Position numbers and translations under genes: made by a program. Of a DNA stretch of 15,215 nucleotides, positions 6,351-14,425 are shown piece by piece (the stretch's first letter is position 1; every line of letters begins with the position of its first letter). The notes below the pieces were generated by a model that was not told the DNA's origin, searched no databases, and saw nothing but the letters and a program-made list of their open reading frames with translations. The stretch lies in NCBI GenBank assembly GCA_002418685.1, contig DIEP01000017.1:6819-22033 (forward strand). Direction: 5' to 3'. The DNA is from Ignavibacteria bacterium UBA5771. Its GTDB lineage: Bacteria > Bacteroidota > Ignavibacteria > Kapaibacteriales > UBA2268.

Positions 6351-7313
6351 ATGCCACTATTAAAAATACAAAAAGCAGCTCGTCTTGCTTTGAAAGAATA
6401 TATGGGATTGGAGGAATCCGAAACTTTACTTGTGATTGCCGATCCAAAAATGCGAGAAATCGCCCAAGCGATTTATGAAACAGGTGTCATAATTGCAAAA
6501 GAAGCTTTCTACTTTGAAATGCGTGAGCGTGAAGTCAATGGACAGGAACCTCCCGAACAAGTTGCAGAGATGATGAGATCAGTAGATGTCGTTGTTGCAG
6601 TGACCAGCAAATCACTTACCCATACCAATGCAAGACGTGAAGCATCGAAAAATGGAGTGCGAGTGGGAACAATGCCCGGCATAACACTTGAAACAATGGT
6701 TAGGTGCTTGAACGGTAACATTGATAAAGTGCTCGAAACTACTAAAAGAGTCCATTCTGTTTTTCAAAATGTTTCCAAAGTGAAAGTGCTTGGAAAACAT
6801 GGCACTAATGTCACCTTTGATGCAACTAATCGCCCTGTCATTGCCAGCACGGGTGTATTACGAAATATTGGTGAAAGTGGAAATTTGCCGTCAGGAGAAG
6901 TTTATATTGCACCAATCGAGAAGAGCGTCAATGGTATTATCGCATTTGATGCTTCAATAGCATCACTCGGTATTTTGACTCATCCCGTTTATGTTGAAGT
7001 TAAAGATGGGCTAATTCAAAAAATATCAGGTCGCGGCGGCGATGCAAGACTTTTTGGTAAGTTAGTGAATCGTTTTGGGGAAAAGAGCAAAACAATTGCA
7101 GAATTTGGAATTGGCACAAATCCTTATGCAAAGATATGTGGTGAAATTCTTGAAGATGAGAAAGTGCTTGGAACAATCCACTTTGCCTTTGGCAATAATC
7201 TTTCCTTTGGTGGAATTAACGATGTGCCTTTTCATGTTGATGGTCTTGTATCCAAACCCACTGTATATTTTGACGATAAAATTATTATGGAAGATGGGCG
7301 ATTGCTCATATAA
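6351..7313 (+). CDS. M29-like metallo-aminopeptidase (leucyl aminopeptidase/aminopeptidase T family)
   Basis: This 320-residue protein has no signal peptide, so it probably acts in the cytoplasm, removing N-terminal residues from peptides with a two-metal site. The family's metal ligand/catalytic pattern Glu-Glu-His-His-Asp can be read as E183 (NLPSGEVYIAP), E251 (AEFGIGTNP), H277 (GTIHFAFGNN), H295 and D297 (VPFHVDG). The alignment is made by eye from knowledge of thermophilic AmpT and AmpS. At 320 residues it is about 90 shorter than classical M29 enzymes (about 410), the shortage lying in the N-terminal domain; compact homologues of this kind are known. The ATG is preceded by AAAGGGT about 8 nt upstream. 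It is transcribed alone and divergently from groEL. No specific inhibitor or substrate clue is visible. Confidence 0.85.
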   Translation: MPLLKIQKAARLALKEYMGLEESETLLVIADPKMREIAQAIYETGVIIAKEAFYFEMREREVNGQEPPEQVAEMMRSVDVVVAVTSKSLTHTNARREASKNGVRVGTMPGITLETMVRCLNGNIDKVLETTKRVHSVFQNVSKVKVLGKHGTNVTFDATNRPVIASTGVLRNIGESGNLPSGEVYIAPIEKSVNGIIAFDASIASLGILTHPVYVEVKDGLIQKISGRGGDARLFGKLVNRFGEKSKTIAEFGIGTNPYAKICGEILEDEKVLGTIHFAFGNNLSFGGINDVPFHVDGLVSKPTVYFDDKIIMEDGRLLI

Positions 7314-7322
7314 TCTTTAACG

Positions 7323-7433
7323 GTCATTTCGAGGGCGCCAGTCGCGAAGCAACCACACAGGATGAGGGGATGCTCCGCAGAATATTTGCTCGTAATTAGT
7401 AATTGCTTCGGGATAAAAATTCCTTGCAATGGC
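7323..7433. repeat. MITE-like palindromic repeat element, about 111 bp
   Basis: The left end GTCATTTCGAGG (7323-7334) and, on the opposite strand, the right end GCCATTGCAAGG (7422-7433) match at 9 of 12 positions. Inside each end is CGAAGCAA (7345-7352, and its complement at 7403-7410), so the element has two-block inverted ends about 30 bp long. It lies between two convergent genes, 9 bp after the aminopeptidase stop, carries no coding capacity, and resembles the GTCATTGCGA...GAAGCAAT repeats found in many bacterial genomes. No clear target-site duplication is visible. Confidence 0.65.
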
Positions 7434-7442
7434 AGACTTCTT

Positions 7443-7485
7443 AAAAAAAATATTAGGGAACAGTTGTTATTCTGTTCCCTAATAT
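7443..7485 (-). terminator. Strong intrinsic terminator of the RND efflux operon
   Basis: ATATTAGGGAACAG (7450-7463) and CTGTTCCCTAATAT (7472-7485) form a perfect 14-bp stem with an 8-base loop. On the minus strand it is followed by a T-run (complement of the A-run at 7443-7450). It sits 29 bp downstream of the pump stop codon. On the plus strand no T-run follows, so it serves the minus-strand operon. Confidence 0.92.
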
Positions 7486-7514
7486 GAAATATCAGAATTA
7501 TATTAATTCATTAG

Positions 7515-10500
7515 CTAAATTTCTGCTACCTTGTGCTTTTCACGAGCAAAAATATAGTATATAGAAGGAATAAAGTATAATGTAAGAATAGTGGATGCTA
7601 TGATTCCACCAATAGAAACAATGCCAAGTGGAGCACGCATTTCTGCACCCGAAGTTCCCATACCAAGAGCCATTGGAATCATACTCAAAGCAAGGGCTGT
7701 ATTTGACATAACAATTGGTTTTAATTTCGTTACTGTTGATTCAATCAGTGCGGCACGTATATGCTTTGCTTCTTGGCGGACTAACTGATTTGCAAAATCT
7801 ATTAATAAGATAGCATTATTAACCACGATACCCGTCAGCATTATAACTCCCATCAAAGAAGTGATACCAAGATTTGTGCCTGTAAGCCATGATGCTATAA
7901 TAACACCCGTCAAACCTAATGGGATTGTAAACATAATATAAATTGGTTCAATGAAGCTTTCAAGAATTGCACACATCAATAAATATGTAAGGACTATTCC
8001 CAATAAGAAAGCAAAAATAATATCTGCCATAAGTTCTTGAAACATTTGTGATGTACCGCTCCAAGCAAAAGTATATCCCATCGGGAATCGGACTTGATCG
8101 ATTTTTTCCTGTATTGCATCAGTAATAGTACCTAATGGTACTCCAGGGGCAGGTGCCCCACTGAACTGCACAGAAGTAAATTTGTCTTTGTGCAAAATAC
8201 GTGTTGGTCCAGGTGTAAAGCGAATATCAGCAATCTCACCTAATCTGAAAGTCCCTGCACTTGTGACAATGCTTAAATCTTTGATTTTTTCAGGAGAATT
8301 TATCTCAGAACTGTCCATTATGACGGTAATATCGAATTCATCTTTTTCTTTGCGGACTTTCGTTGAGGACATACCTTCAACAGAAGAGCGTAAAGATAGG
8401 GCGAGTTCAGTAACAGAAAGTCCAATATTTCCTAAAACATCTCGCTTTGGATAAATTGTCATTTCAGGTCTACCTGTGCGAGTAGATTGATCAAAATTAA
8501 CGAGACCTGGTATGTCTTTTAATTGGTCATATACCTGATCTGCAAGTTTTTGCACTTCATATTCATTTTGTCCCATTATGTAAAATTCAATTGGTGAAAC
8601 GTTCTGATCTGAACCCATACCTGTACTTACGCTTATTTTCGCATTTCCAATACTTGCAAACTCTTTGTTAAGAATTGATTGCAATTTTGATTGACTAATC
8701 TCGCGAAACTGCTTATCAACAAGTTGAATATTGATTATAGCCATATTGGTTCCAATATCGATACTACTTGACTTTCCAATATCAGACACAATATTAACAA
8801 CTTCGGGATGCTTTACAATAATATTTTGTATTTGATCGACAATTCGTGCAGTAGCATCAAGATTATATCCAGGGGGAAGTTCGACTTTTGCAGCAAGACG
8901 TCCATTATCCATTTCGGGTTGAAACTCAAATTGAAGATTCGAACCAAGCCCAAATAATATCACGAAAAATAATATAATCGTTGAAACAACCACAATAATT
9001 GCTGAACGTTTTGTTTTTAGTACAGGTTCTATTGTTTTCCGGAAGAGATTAATAAAAAAATCATCCATTATTCTATCCAATAAAATATGTAAGCGCCCTT
9101 TTTTAATTTCTTTATCACTAATCAACAAAGAACTTAACATTGGTGTCAAAGTAAATGAATATAGCAAAGAAAAAAGTGTACTAAAAGTGGCTGACAAAGC
9201 CAAAGCTCGTAAGAATTGCCCCGGGACACTTGTAATAGTTGCAAGAGGAACAAAAACGACGATATTTGTCAATGTTGAAGCTAATACTGCAACAAATACC
9301 TCATTAGTACCGATTTTTGTTGCATCTTTAGTCTTATATCCCATATCTTTATACCGAAAGATATTTTCTATAATAACTATTGAATTCGCTACAAGAACAC
9401 CAATAGTGACTGAGATACCCATCAAACTCAACACGTTTAAGTCTAATCCAAACATAGGATAGAACAAAAAAGCAGATATAATAGAAGCGGGCATAGTAAT
9501 AGCAGCGATTAAAGTAGACCTCCAATCGCGCAAAAATAAGAATATAACAAATGCAGTGATAAGAATTCCAAGGTAAATATTGGAAAGCGTATCATCTTGA
9601 GTATCTTTCACAAATTTTGCACTTTCTCTTACTATATCAATGCTAATGCCAGGTGGAAGAGAAGCCTTAATAGCAGGCAACCGCTCTTTGACTTGATCAA
9701 CTACATCTACAACATTACCGTCAGGGCTTTTTATAACACCAACACGAATCGCATTATCATAAACTATCTTTTTATTGTTATCAAAAAATATAGATCTCTG
9801 GGTGATCTTTTTACCCGCATCCACTACTCTTGCTAACTCGCGTAGTTTCTTAACTCCCGTCGCTGTTGGAATAAGTGTTTCCTCGATAGTCCTGATTGAA
9901 TCATAATCATATTGCCCCTTCAAACGAACTGAATATTCTTGATTGCCAATTTCATAAGTACCGCCAGGAATGTCCATATTTTGGGCACCCAATATTTGCA
10001 TTAAAACAGGTAGTGAGAGCATATTTTCGTATACTGTCTTATTGCTTAAGATGATACGGATTTCTCTTTCTTGACCCCCGTTGATTTCAACATTAGCAAC
10101 ACCTGAAATTTGCGAAAGCATATCTTTCACTTGGTTATTTGCCAAATCGTATAGATCGCGGGGATCTATATCCCCACTCAGCACTATATCGGCAACTGAT
10201 TGTGCTCGAATGTCAACCTTTTGTACAATTGGTTTATCTGCGTCATCAGGCAAATTATTCAGAATTTGATCAACTTTATCTTTGACTTCTTGATTAGCAA
10301 AGTCAATGTTTTTGTTAAGCACAAACTCGATCATCGTAATCGATACATTATCTAATGAATACGAGCTAATTGTTTTTATACCTTCAATTGTCGAGATAAC
10401 ATCTTCTATTTTATCAGTAACTAATGTTTCGACTTCCTTTGGAGTTGCACCGGGATAAACTGTTTGTATTGTTACGTATGGAATCTTAACATCGGGCATT

Positions 10501-10607
10501 AAATTGGATTTCAACCCACTGAAAGATAAAGCTCCAAAGATTATAAAAACTAATAATACAACAGTCATTAGGACGGGGCGATCAACAGACAAATCACCAA
10601 TTTTCAT
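7515..10607 (-). CDS. RND efflux pump, inner-membrane permease (AcrB/HAE1-like) with atypical relay residues
   Basis: This 1030-residue permease has the RND plan: one N-terminal helix (about 12-31), a large periplasmic domain (33-335), helices TM2-TM6 (344-490), a second helix group starting near 536, a second periplasmic domain (556-855) and TM8-TM12 (862-1015). It would drive export of hydrophobic compounds from the periplasm and inner membrane through the neighbouring MFP and TolC proteins. The opening KIGDLSVDRPVLMTVV, YPGATPKEVE (51-60) and GTNLGITSLMGVIMLTGIVV (910-929) are typical. In TM4, where AcrB has the proton-relay D407-D408, this protein reads GVLVANSIVIIENI (403-416), that is A407-N408; in TM10 N930 replaces the AcrB Lys940. 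The AGGAG Shine-Dalgarno (10614-10618, complement) overlaps the MFP stop codon, indicating coupled expression. Specificity (drug, lipid or other) is not deducible. Confidence 0.93.
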   Translation of the reverse strand: MKIGDLSVDRPVLMTVVLLVFIIFGALSFSGLKSNLMPDVKIPYVTIQTVYPGATPKEVETLVTDKIEDVISTIEGIKTISSYSLDNVSITMIEFVLNKNIDFANQEVKDKVDQILNNLPDDADKPIVQKVDIRAQSVADIVLSGDIDPRDLYDLANNQVKDMLSQISGVANVEINGGQEREIRIILSNKTVYENMLSLPVLMQILGAQNMDIPGGTYEIGNQEYSVRLKGQYDYDSIRTIEETLIPTATGVKKLRELARVVDAGKKITQRSIFFDNNKKIVYDNAIRVGVIKSPDGNVVDVVDQVKERLPAIKASLPPGISIDIVRESAKFVKDTQDDTLSNIYLGILITAFVIFLFLRDWRSTLIAAITMPASIISAFLFYPMFGLDLNVLSLMGISVTIGVLVANSIVIIENIFRYKDMGYKTKDATKIGTNEVFVAVLASTLTNIVVFVPLATITSVPGQFLRALALSATFSTLFSLLYSFTLTPMLSSLLISDKEIKKGRLHILLDRIMDDFFINLFRKTIEPVLKTKRSAIIVVVSTIILFFVILFGLGSNLQFEFQPEMDNGRLAAKVELPPGYNLDATARIVDQIQNIIVKHPEVVNIVSDIGKSSSIDIGTNMAIINIQLVDKQFREISQSKLQSILNKEFASIGNAKISVSTGMGSDQNVSPIEFYIMGQNEYEVQKLADQVYDQLKDIPGLVNFDQSTRTGRPEMTIYPKRDVLGNIGLSVTELALSLRSSVEGMSSTKVRKEKDEFDITVIMDSSEINSPEKIKDLSIVTSAGTFRLGEIADIRFTPGPTRILHKDKFTSVQFSGAPAPGVPLGTITDAIQEKIDQVRFPMGYTFAWSGTSQMFQELMADIIFAFLLGIVLTYLLMCAILESFIEPIYIMFTIPLGLTGVIIASWLTGTNLGITSLMGVIMLTGIVVNNAILLIDFANQLVRQEAKHIRAALIESTVTKLKPIVMSNTALALSMIPMALGMGTSGAEMRAPLGIVSIGGIIASTILTLYFIPSIYYIFAREKHKVAEI

Positions 10608-10616
10608 TTTTATCTC

Positions 10617-11672
10617 CTAATTGTGAACAGATATTTTGCTACCATCGCTCAGCAAGTTAATGCTCTCCGTTATAATTTTGTCTCCAGGTTGCAAACCTGA
10701 AAATATCTCTACCTGATCCCCTTGTGATTTTCCTATTTTTACTTCTTGCAATTGAGCAGTATCATCAACTGCCAGATAAACATAGTACTTCCCCCCCTGC
10801 TGTAATAAAGAACTTCTCGGGATAACAATCGCTTGGGGATTTGAATAAAAAGGAATGCGAACATCCACAGTCATTCCAACAAACAAATCTCTATTTCTAT
10901 TCGGAAACTCTGCTTCAATTTTGAAAGCTTTGCGAACCTGATCTTGGGCTAATGAAATTTCGGTGATTTTTCCTTTGTAAACTCTATCGTTCTTTTCAAT
11001 AGTTACACTCATTCCGTTTTTCAAATTCAATAAATCTTGATCTGTCACCCAGAATACTGCTTTCAACCTATCTATTTGGGCAACAGTAAAGAGTTTATCC
11101 CCTAATTTGACTTTTTCTCCTTCTTCATAAGGCATTTCAACAATTGTTCCTGATATTGGAGATTCGACATACAACATTTGCTTTAATGACTCATAATTCC
11201 TTTTAGCCACCAAATATTGAGTCTCGATATTATCATAATTTTGTTGTGATGTCTCGCCCGCTTGCAAGAGAGTTTTCATTCTTTCGTATGTTTTCTTGAA
11301 ATTTTCATAAGATAATTTAGCTTGCTCAAATTGAAGCGCTGGATTATCAATTGGAAATTCAACAATAACCTGATCTTCGGCAACTCTGCTTCCTACTCGT
11401 GAACGGACTTTCTCAATTTTATCTGCTACCAGAGATACAACTGTTGCCTGCTTTGAACCCATTAAAGTAGATAAGTATTTCAAGTCCAAGGTTAATTCCG
11501 TTTGCTTGATTTCAATGGTTTGCACAGGAATTCCTTCTTTTTTCTGGATGGACTCAATGCTTTGATTACTTGATGCGTCATCTTTTTTGCCATTCCCACA
11601 AGATTGTAGAAGAAGCATTATACTGATTGCAAGGAATACAGAGATTGTAATAGAAATAATTGTTCTCTTCAT
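10617..11672 (-). CDS. RND-pump membrane fusion protein (AcrA/HlyD-like periplasmic lipoprotein)
   Basis: This 351-residue adaptor links the RND permease to the TolC-like channel. The N-terminus has a Lys/Arg start, a hydrophobic stretch and a lipobox ending LLQSC (C25), so it is probably lipid-anchored after SpII cleavage. Split lipoyl halves lie at about 85-106 and 169-198, separated by an alpha-helical coiled-coil hairpin (about 112-167, rich in Glu, Lys and Gln). A beta-barrel region (about 203-275) with FVGMTVDVRIP (264-274) follows, then a membrane-proximal domain to the end. The length is typical of compact MFPs. Its start is preceded by GGAG about 10 nt upstream on the minus strand. 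The stop lies 9 bp from the pump start, the TolC stop 20 bp from its own start. Confidence 0.93.
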   Translation of the reverse strand: MKRTIISITISVFLAISIMLLLQSCGNGKKDDASSNQSIESIQKKEGIPVQTIEIKQTELTLDLKYLSTLMGSKQATVVSLVADKIEKVRSRVGSRVAEDQVIVEFPIDNPALQFEQAKLSYENFKKTYERMKTLLQAGETSQQNYDNIETQYLVAKRNYESLKQMLYVESPISGTIVEMPYEEGEKVKLGDKLFTVAQIDRLKAVFWVTDQDLLNLKNGMSVTIEKNDRVYKGKITEISLAQDQVRKAFKIEAEFPNRNRDLFVGMTVDVRIPFYSNPQAIVIPRSSLLQQGGKYYVYLAVDDTAQLQEVKIGKSQGDQVEIFSGLQPGDKIITESINLLSDGSKISVHN

Positions 11673-11692
11673 TATTTTATAACTCCACTTTT

Positions 11693-13117
11693 TTATTCAT
11701 TAATATTTAAATATTTTGGATCGATTGTTCCCGTCAAATTATCGAGATCGCGTATCAAAGTGATAAATTGATATACTGATTGCATATAATTTGTTCGGGC
11801 TTGGCGCAAAGCTAAATCAGCATTCTCAACCTCTAACTGATTGCCTGTGCCCTCTTTATAACGTACTTCTGAAATATTATAAGCCTTTTGAGCAAGCTCG
11901 ATATTTCTATTTTGAGCGTCAATATTGGATTGAATTTTCTTTATCTCAGTCAATTTGCTTTTTACCTGAGCAGCTATATAATCTTTAAACTGATTTATGC
12001 TTTCATCAGTTTTCATAACGTTGATTACTCCTTGCTCCACCCTCCTTCCTTTTCGCATTCCGTTAAAGAGGTTAATAGATAGACTCAGTCCTACAACAGA
12101 TTGCTGATAATTCTGAAATTGTAAATCATCCGCTGTGCCCATAAAAGAATAATTCCCAAAAGCAGCCACAGTAGGATAATAATTTGCTCTTTCAAGGTCA
12201 ATCATTGCATTATCAAATTCTCTTTTGATTTTCAGAGTGTTCAAATCGAAATTATTTTTTAAAGCAATATCGATATATTCTTGGTCGCTCTTTAAATCAG
12301 ATGGATTATATTGGATTTCTCCTTCTAATGTTATATCTTCATTTTGAGGCATTCCAATTAGTAATTTAAAATTATTTTTCATAGACTCGAGATTACTTTC
12401 CATCTGTAATACTAATGGACGTATATTTTCGACTTGAACTTCTGCACGGAGCGCATCGAATTCAGAAACCATACCTTGCGCCCTCAATGCTTGAACATTC
12501 CGAAGATTATCTGTCGCATTTTGCAAGCTCTCTTGGGTTATTTTCAATACTTCTTGGCTTAGCAATACACCATAAAAGGCTTTCTGAGTGTTCAAAGATG
12601 TGGCAGCAATTTTTCCTTTCCATTGCTCTTCAGCAAGGTTGCGATAGATTGCAGATGAGCTTATACCTTTCAGCACAGAATAATTGAACAATATTTGAGA
12701 TATCTGTAGTGTGGTACTGTAACTATTTGCTAGTGCGAACGATTGCAATTTCATTTGCATCGAAAGGTATTTCCCTTCATCAGTTGGTATGATATTTTCG
12801 TCGAACAGCACTTTATAGACAGAGTTATTGAGCATTGCATTGAAATCGGGAAATGGTGTTTGTGGTTTTTTTAAGAAATGCGTGAAAGACCCGGTAAAAT
12901 CAAGACTTGGGTAGGCATATCCATAAGATTCGAGAATGGCTTGATTGGCTCTGTCAATCTCTAACTTCGCAATTTTTATATCTCTATTGCTCGAAATTGC
13001 AACAGATATTGCCGAATCCAAAGTCAGAGTGCGAGAAAAAACATCAGAAAACGATAGACAAAATGCAAACACTATAAATATAGCGACTTTTGCGATTTTT
13101 TTAATGGATTTACTCAT
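11693..13117 (-). CDS. TolC-like outer-membrane efflux channel (OEP family)
   Basis: This 474-residue protein has a signal peptide (MSKSIKKIAKVAIFIVFAFC plus LSFSDVFS, cleavage likely near residue 28). The two repeated structural halves of the outer-membrane efflux family follow, beginning LTLDSAISVAISSNRDIKIA (31-50). Long alpha-helical, Gln/Asn-rich stretches form the periplasmic tunnel. The second half carries SEVRYKEGTGNQLEVENADL and LRQARTNYMQSVYQFI, which match the OEP domain ending. It would form the trimeric outer-membrane exit duct for the pump encoded downstream. No lipobox is seen. No clear Shine-Dalgarno precedes the ATG. It lies 32 bp after tetR and 20 bp before the MFP gene. Confidence 0.93.
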   Translation of the reverse strand: MSKSIKKIAKVAIFIVFAFCLSFSDVFSRTLTLDSAISVAISSNRDIKIAKLEIDRANQAILESYGYAYPSLDFTGSFTHFLKKPQTPFPDFNAMLNNSVYKVLFDENIIPTDEGKYLSMQMKLQSFALANSYSTTLQISQILFNYSVLKGISSSAIYRNLAEEQWKGKIAATSLNTQKAFYGVLLSQEVLKITQESLQNATDNLRNVQALRAQGMVSEFDALRAEVQVENIRPLVLQMESNLESMKNNFKLLIGMPQNEDITLEGEIQYNPSDLKSDQEYIDIALKNNFDLNTLKIKREFDNAMIDLERANYYPTVAAFGNYSFMGTADDLQFQNYQQSVVGLSLSINLFNGMRKGRRVEQGVINVMKTDESINQFKDYIAAQVKSKLTEIKKIQSNIDAQNRNIELAQKAYNISEVRYKEGTGNQLEVENADLALRQARTNYMQSVYQFITLIRDLDNLTGTIDPKYLNINE

Positions 13118-13149
13118 AAAACAAAATGTATTTTATTTTAAATTTAGTT

Positions 13150-13770
13150 TCAAGTTTCAATTAATTGATCCTTCCTATACTTCTCAGTGAGTATCCCTCT
13201 TAAAAATATATCAAATATACTTTTCATAACATCATTAGTACTCATTGGAAGTTCAGAAATAATTTCAGGAGTTACAACATTTTCAAGTATAGTTATATGA
13301 ATAAAATATACAAGGTCAATATTTATATCCTTGCGAATATACCCTTTATCTTGACCATAATGGAAAATTTTTAAAAAAAATCCTTCCTTCATTTTGAGCA
13401 TAAAAAAAGTATGAATTTCTTCCCAAATTTCGGGATAGAATCTCTTCAAATCACTTATTACTTGCTTAGTAAAGTTATTCTTTAATTCGTTCATAACTTT
13501 AATTAAATGTTGGAAGACTATTTCGAAATTGTTTTCATTTTCCTCATCTATTACATTGTTCATTTTTTGGACTTCAAGAAGGATAGAATTCGTTAAGTGC
13601 ATGATAACTTCTTTAATCAATTGTTCCTTGCTCGGAAAAATCTCATAGAGCGTTCGCTTGCTGATGCCCGCTTCCTGAGCAATCAAATCTGTATTAATAT
13701 TCTTCAATCCATTCTGAGAAAAGAGCCTAATTGAGGTTTGGATGATTCTATCTTTTAGATCGGTATTCAT
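13150..13770 (-). CDS. TetR-family transcriptional regulator
   Basis: This 206-residue protein has an N-terminal TetR DNA-binding domain: KDRIIQTSIRLFSQNG (6-21), then the helix-turn-helix at about 26-45 (NTDLIAQEAGISKRTLYEIF) and PSKEQLIKEVI. The C-terminal domain (about 60-206) is an all-helical ligand and dimerisation domain without close resemblance I can name. It is the first gene of the efflux operon (32 bp before tolC), so it probably represses its own transcription and that of the pump until an effector, perhaps a pump substrate, binds. No good Shine-Dalgarno is visible. A candidate operator lies 18 bp upstream. Which compound it senses cannot be inferred. Confidence 0.92.
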   Translation of the reverse strand: MNTDLKDRIIQTSIRLFSQNGLKNINTDLIAQEAGISKRTLYEIFPSKEQLIKEVIMHLTNSILLEVQKMNNVIDEENENNFEIVFQHLIKVMNELKNNFTKQVISDLKRFYPEIWEEIHTFFMLKMKEGFFLKIFHYGQDKGYIRKDINIDLVYFIHITILENVVTPEIISELPMSTNDVMKSIFDIFLRGILTEKYRKDQLIET

Positions 13771-13788
13771 TTATAGAAACTCATAAAA

Positions 13789-13825
13789 CTGAAATTGTTG
13801 AAAGGAGTTTTAACGATTATTTCAG
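13789..13825. promoter_or_regulatory. Candidate TetR operator, imperfect inverted repeat
   Basis: CTGAAAT (13789-13795) and ATTTCAG (13819-13825) are perfect inverted 7-bp arms centred about 37 bp upstream of the tetR start. GTT and AAC within the arms extend the partial symmetry. The position is right for autorepression, but the 23-bp separation is long for a single TetR dimer, so it might bind a pair of dimers or be fortuitous. Confidence 0.3.
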
Positions 13826-13901
13826 CAAATTGTTTTTTGAGGGCGCTTCAAATTTTATTTATCTATTTAGATCTCATAAAAAAACTGTTATTTTTTTGGA
13901 C

Positions 13902-13958
13902 ATTCAGAAGGGAGCAAGTAATTCTGAAGGCATTGATAAAATACGAACATTCGGAAGG
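13902..13958. repeat. Three ATTCnGAAGG short direct repeats
   Basis: The motif occurs as ATTCAGAAGG (13902), ATTCTGAAGG (13921) and ATTCGGAAGG (13949), spaced 19 and 28 bp, with the TTCnGAA core palindromic in each. This could be a small regulatory site cluster between divergent genes, but may be chance. Confidence 0.35.
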
Positions 13959-14164
13959 ATATGCTTAAAAAATATTTATATATCAACTAACAATATTCAA
14001 TTATAATTTTCGACTAAATATTAGGAAATTATAATGTAATGGAATGTTTGGGAAAAAAGCACTTTTTCTTTCATTAAATGATGAGGAACTAAACAAATTC
14101 TTCAAAGAAGTAATTATGATTATATTCATAATTGGATTATAATGTAAAAGAAGAAAATGCAAAA

Positions 14165-14404
14165 ATGAAAAAGGTGATTTTGAAGTTAAAAAATGAAAAT
14201 AGGAACAAAATAAGTATAAAACAATTACTTATGCTCATTTTTGTAAATTTAATCTTTATAAATTTTGGAGGTTGCTGGAGATCTTGTCCTAATGGAACTT
14301 GCAACTTGAGGATTAACTTTAAAGCTGGGGATTATAGCAATGAAAAGGGTTTTGGAAGATTGAGCGTTTATAGTATCTCTTCTTTCTTTTATCTAGAACA
14401 GTAA
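14165..14404 (+). CDS. Small predicted lipoprotein, unknown function
   Basis: I choose the ATG at 14165 because the longer frame opens with TTG (14132) and adds only a charged extension. The 79-residue product starts MKKVILKLKN, continues with a hydrophobic stretch (LLMLIFVNLIFINFGG), and a lipobox-like FGGC follows, so a lipid-anchored envelope protein is plausible. The mature part is only about 45 residues (WRSCPNGTCNLRINFKAG...), with three cysteines counting the lipobox one. No homology is recognised. It precedes the next lipoprotein gene by 21 bp, so the two may be co-transcribed. It could also be a truncated or non-coding frame; no Shine-Dalgarno is clear. Confidence 0.45.
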   Translation: MKKVILKLKNENRNKISIKQLLMLIFVNLIFINFGGCWRSCPNGTCNLRINFKAGDYSNEKGFGRLSVYSISSFFYLEQ

Positions 14405-14425
14405 TAAATATTTTTAAATAAATTT

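Larger units (their letters stand above)
13771..14164. other. Intergenic region between the tetR operon and the lipoprotein genes
   Basis: These 394 bp of AT-rich DNA contain the candidate operator (13789-13825) and three copies of ATTCnGAAGG (13902-13911, 13921-13930, 13949-13958). No promoter matches a known consensus well on either strand (TAAAATTTG on the minus strand near the tetR start is one base too long). A frame opening with TTG at 14132 is not the likely start of the next gene. Confidence 0.5.

Noticed and set aside
7515..10607. Heavy-metal (CusA-type) RND pump
   Set aside because: The TM4 motif and overall pattern fit the HAE1/AcrB-like group rather than the CusA type; there are no methionine-rich metal motifs.
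13836..13848. GAGGGCGCTTC resembling the MITE-like element
   Set aside because: Only about 10 bases match and the ends are missing; likely chance.
14132..14164. TTG start 33 bases upstream for the small lipoprotein
   Set aside because: It adds a charged extension before the signal segment, uses a rarer start codon and has no better ribosome site than the ATG at 14165.
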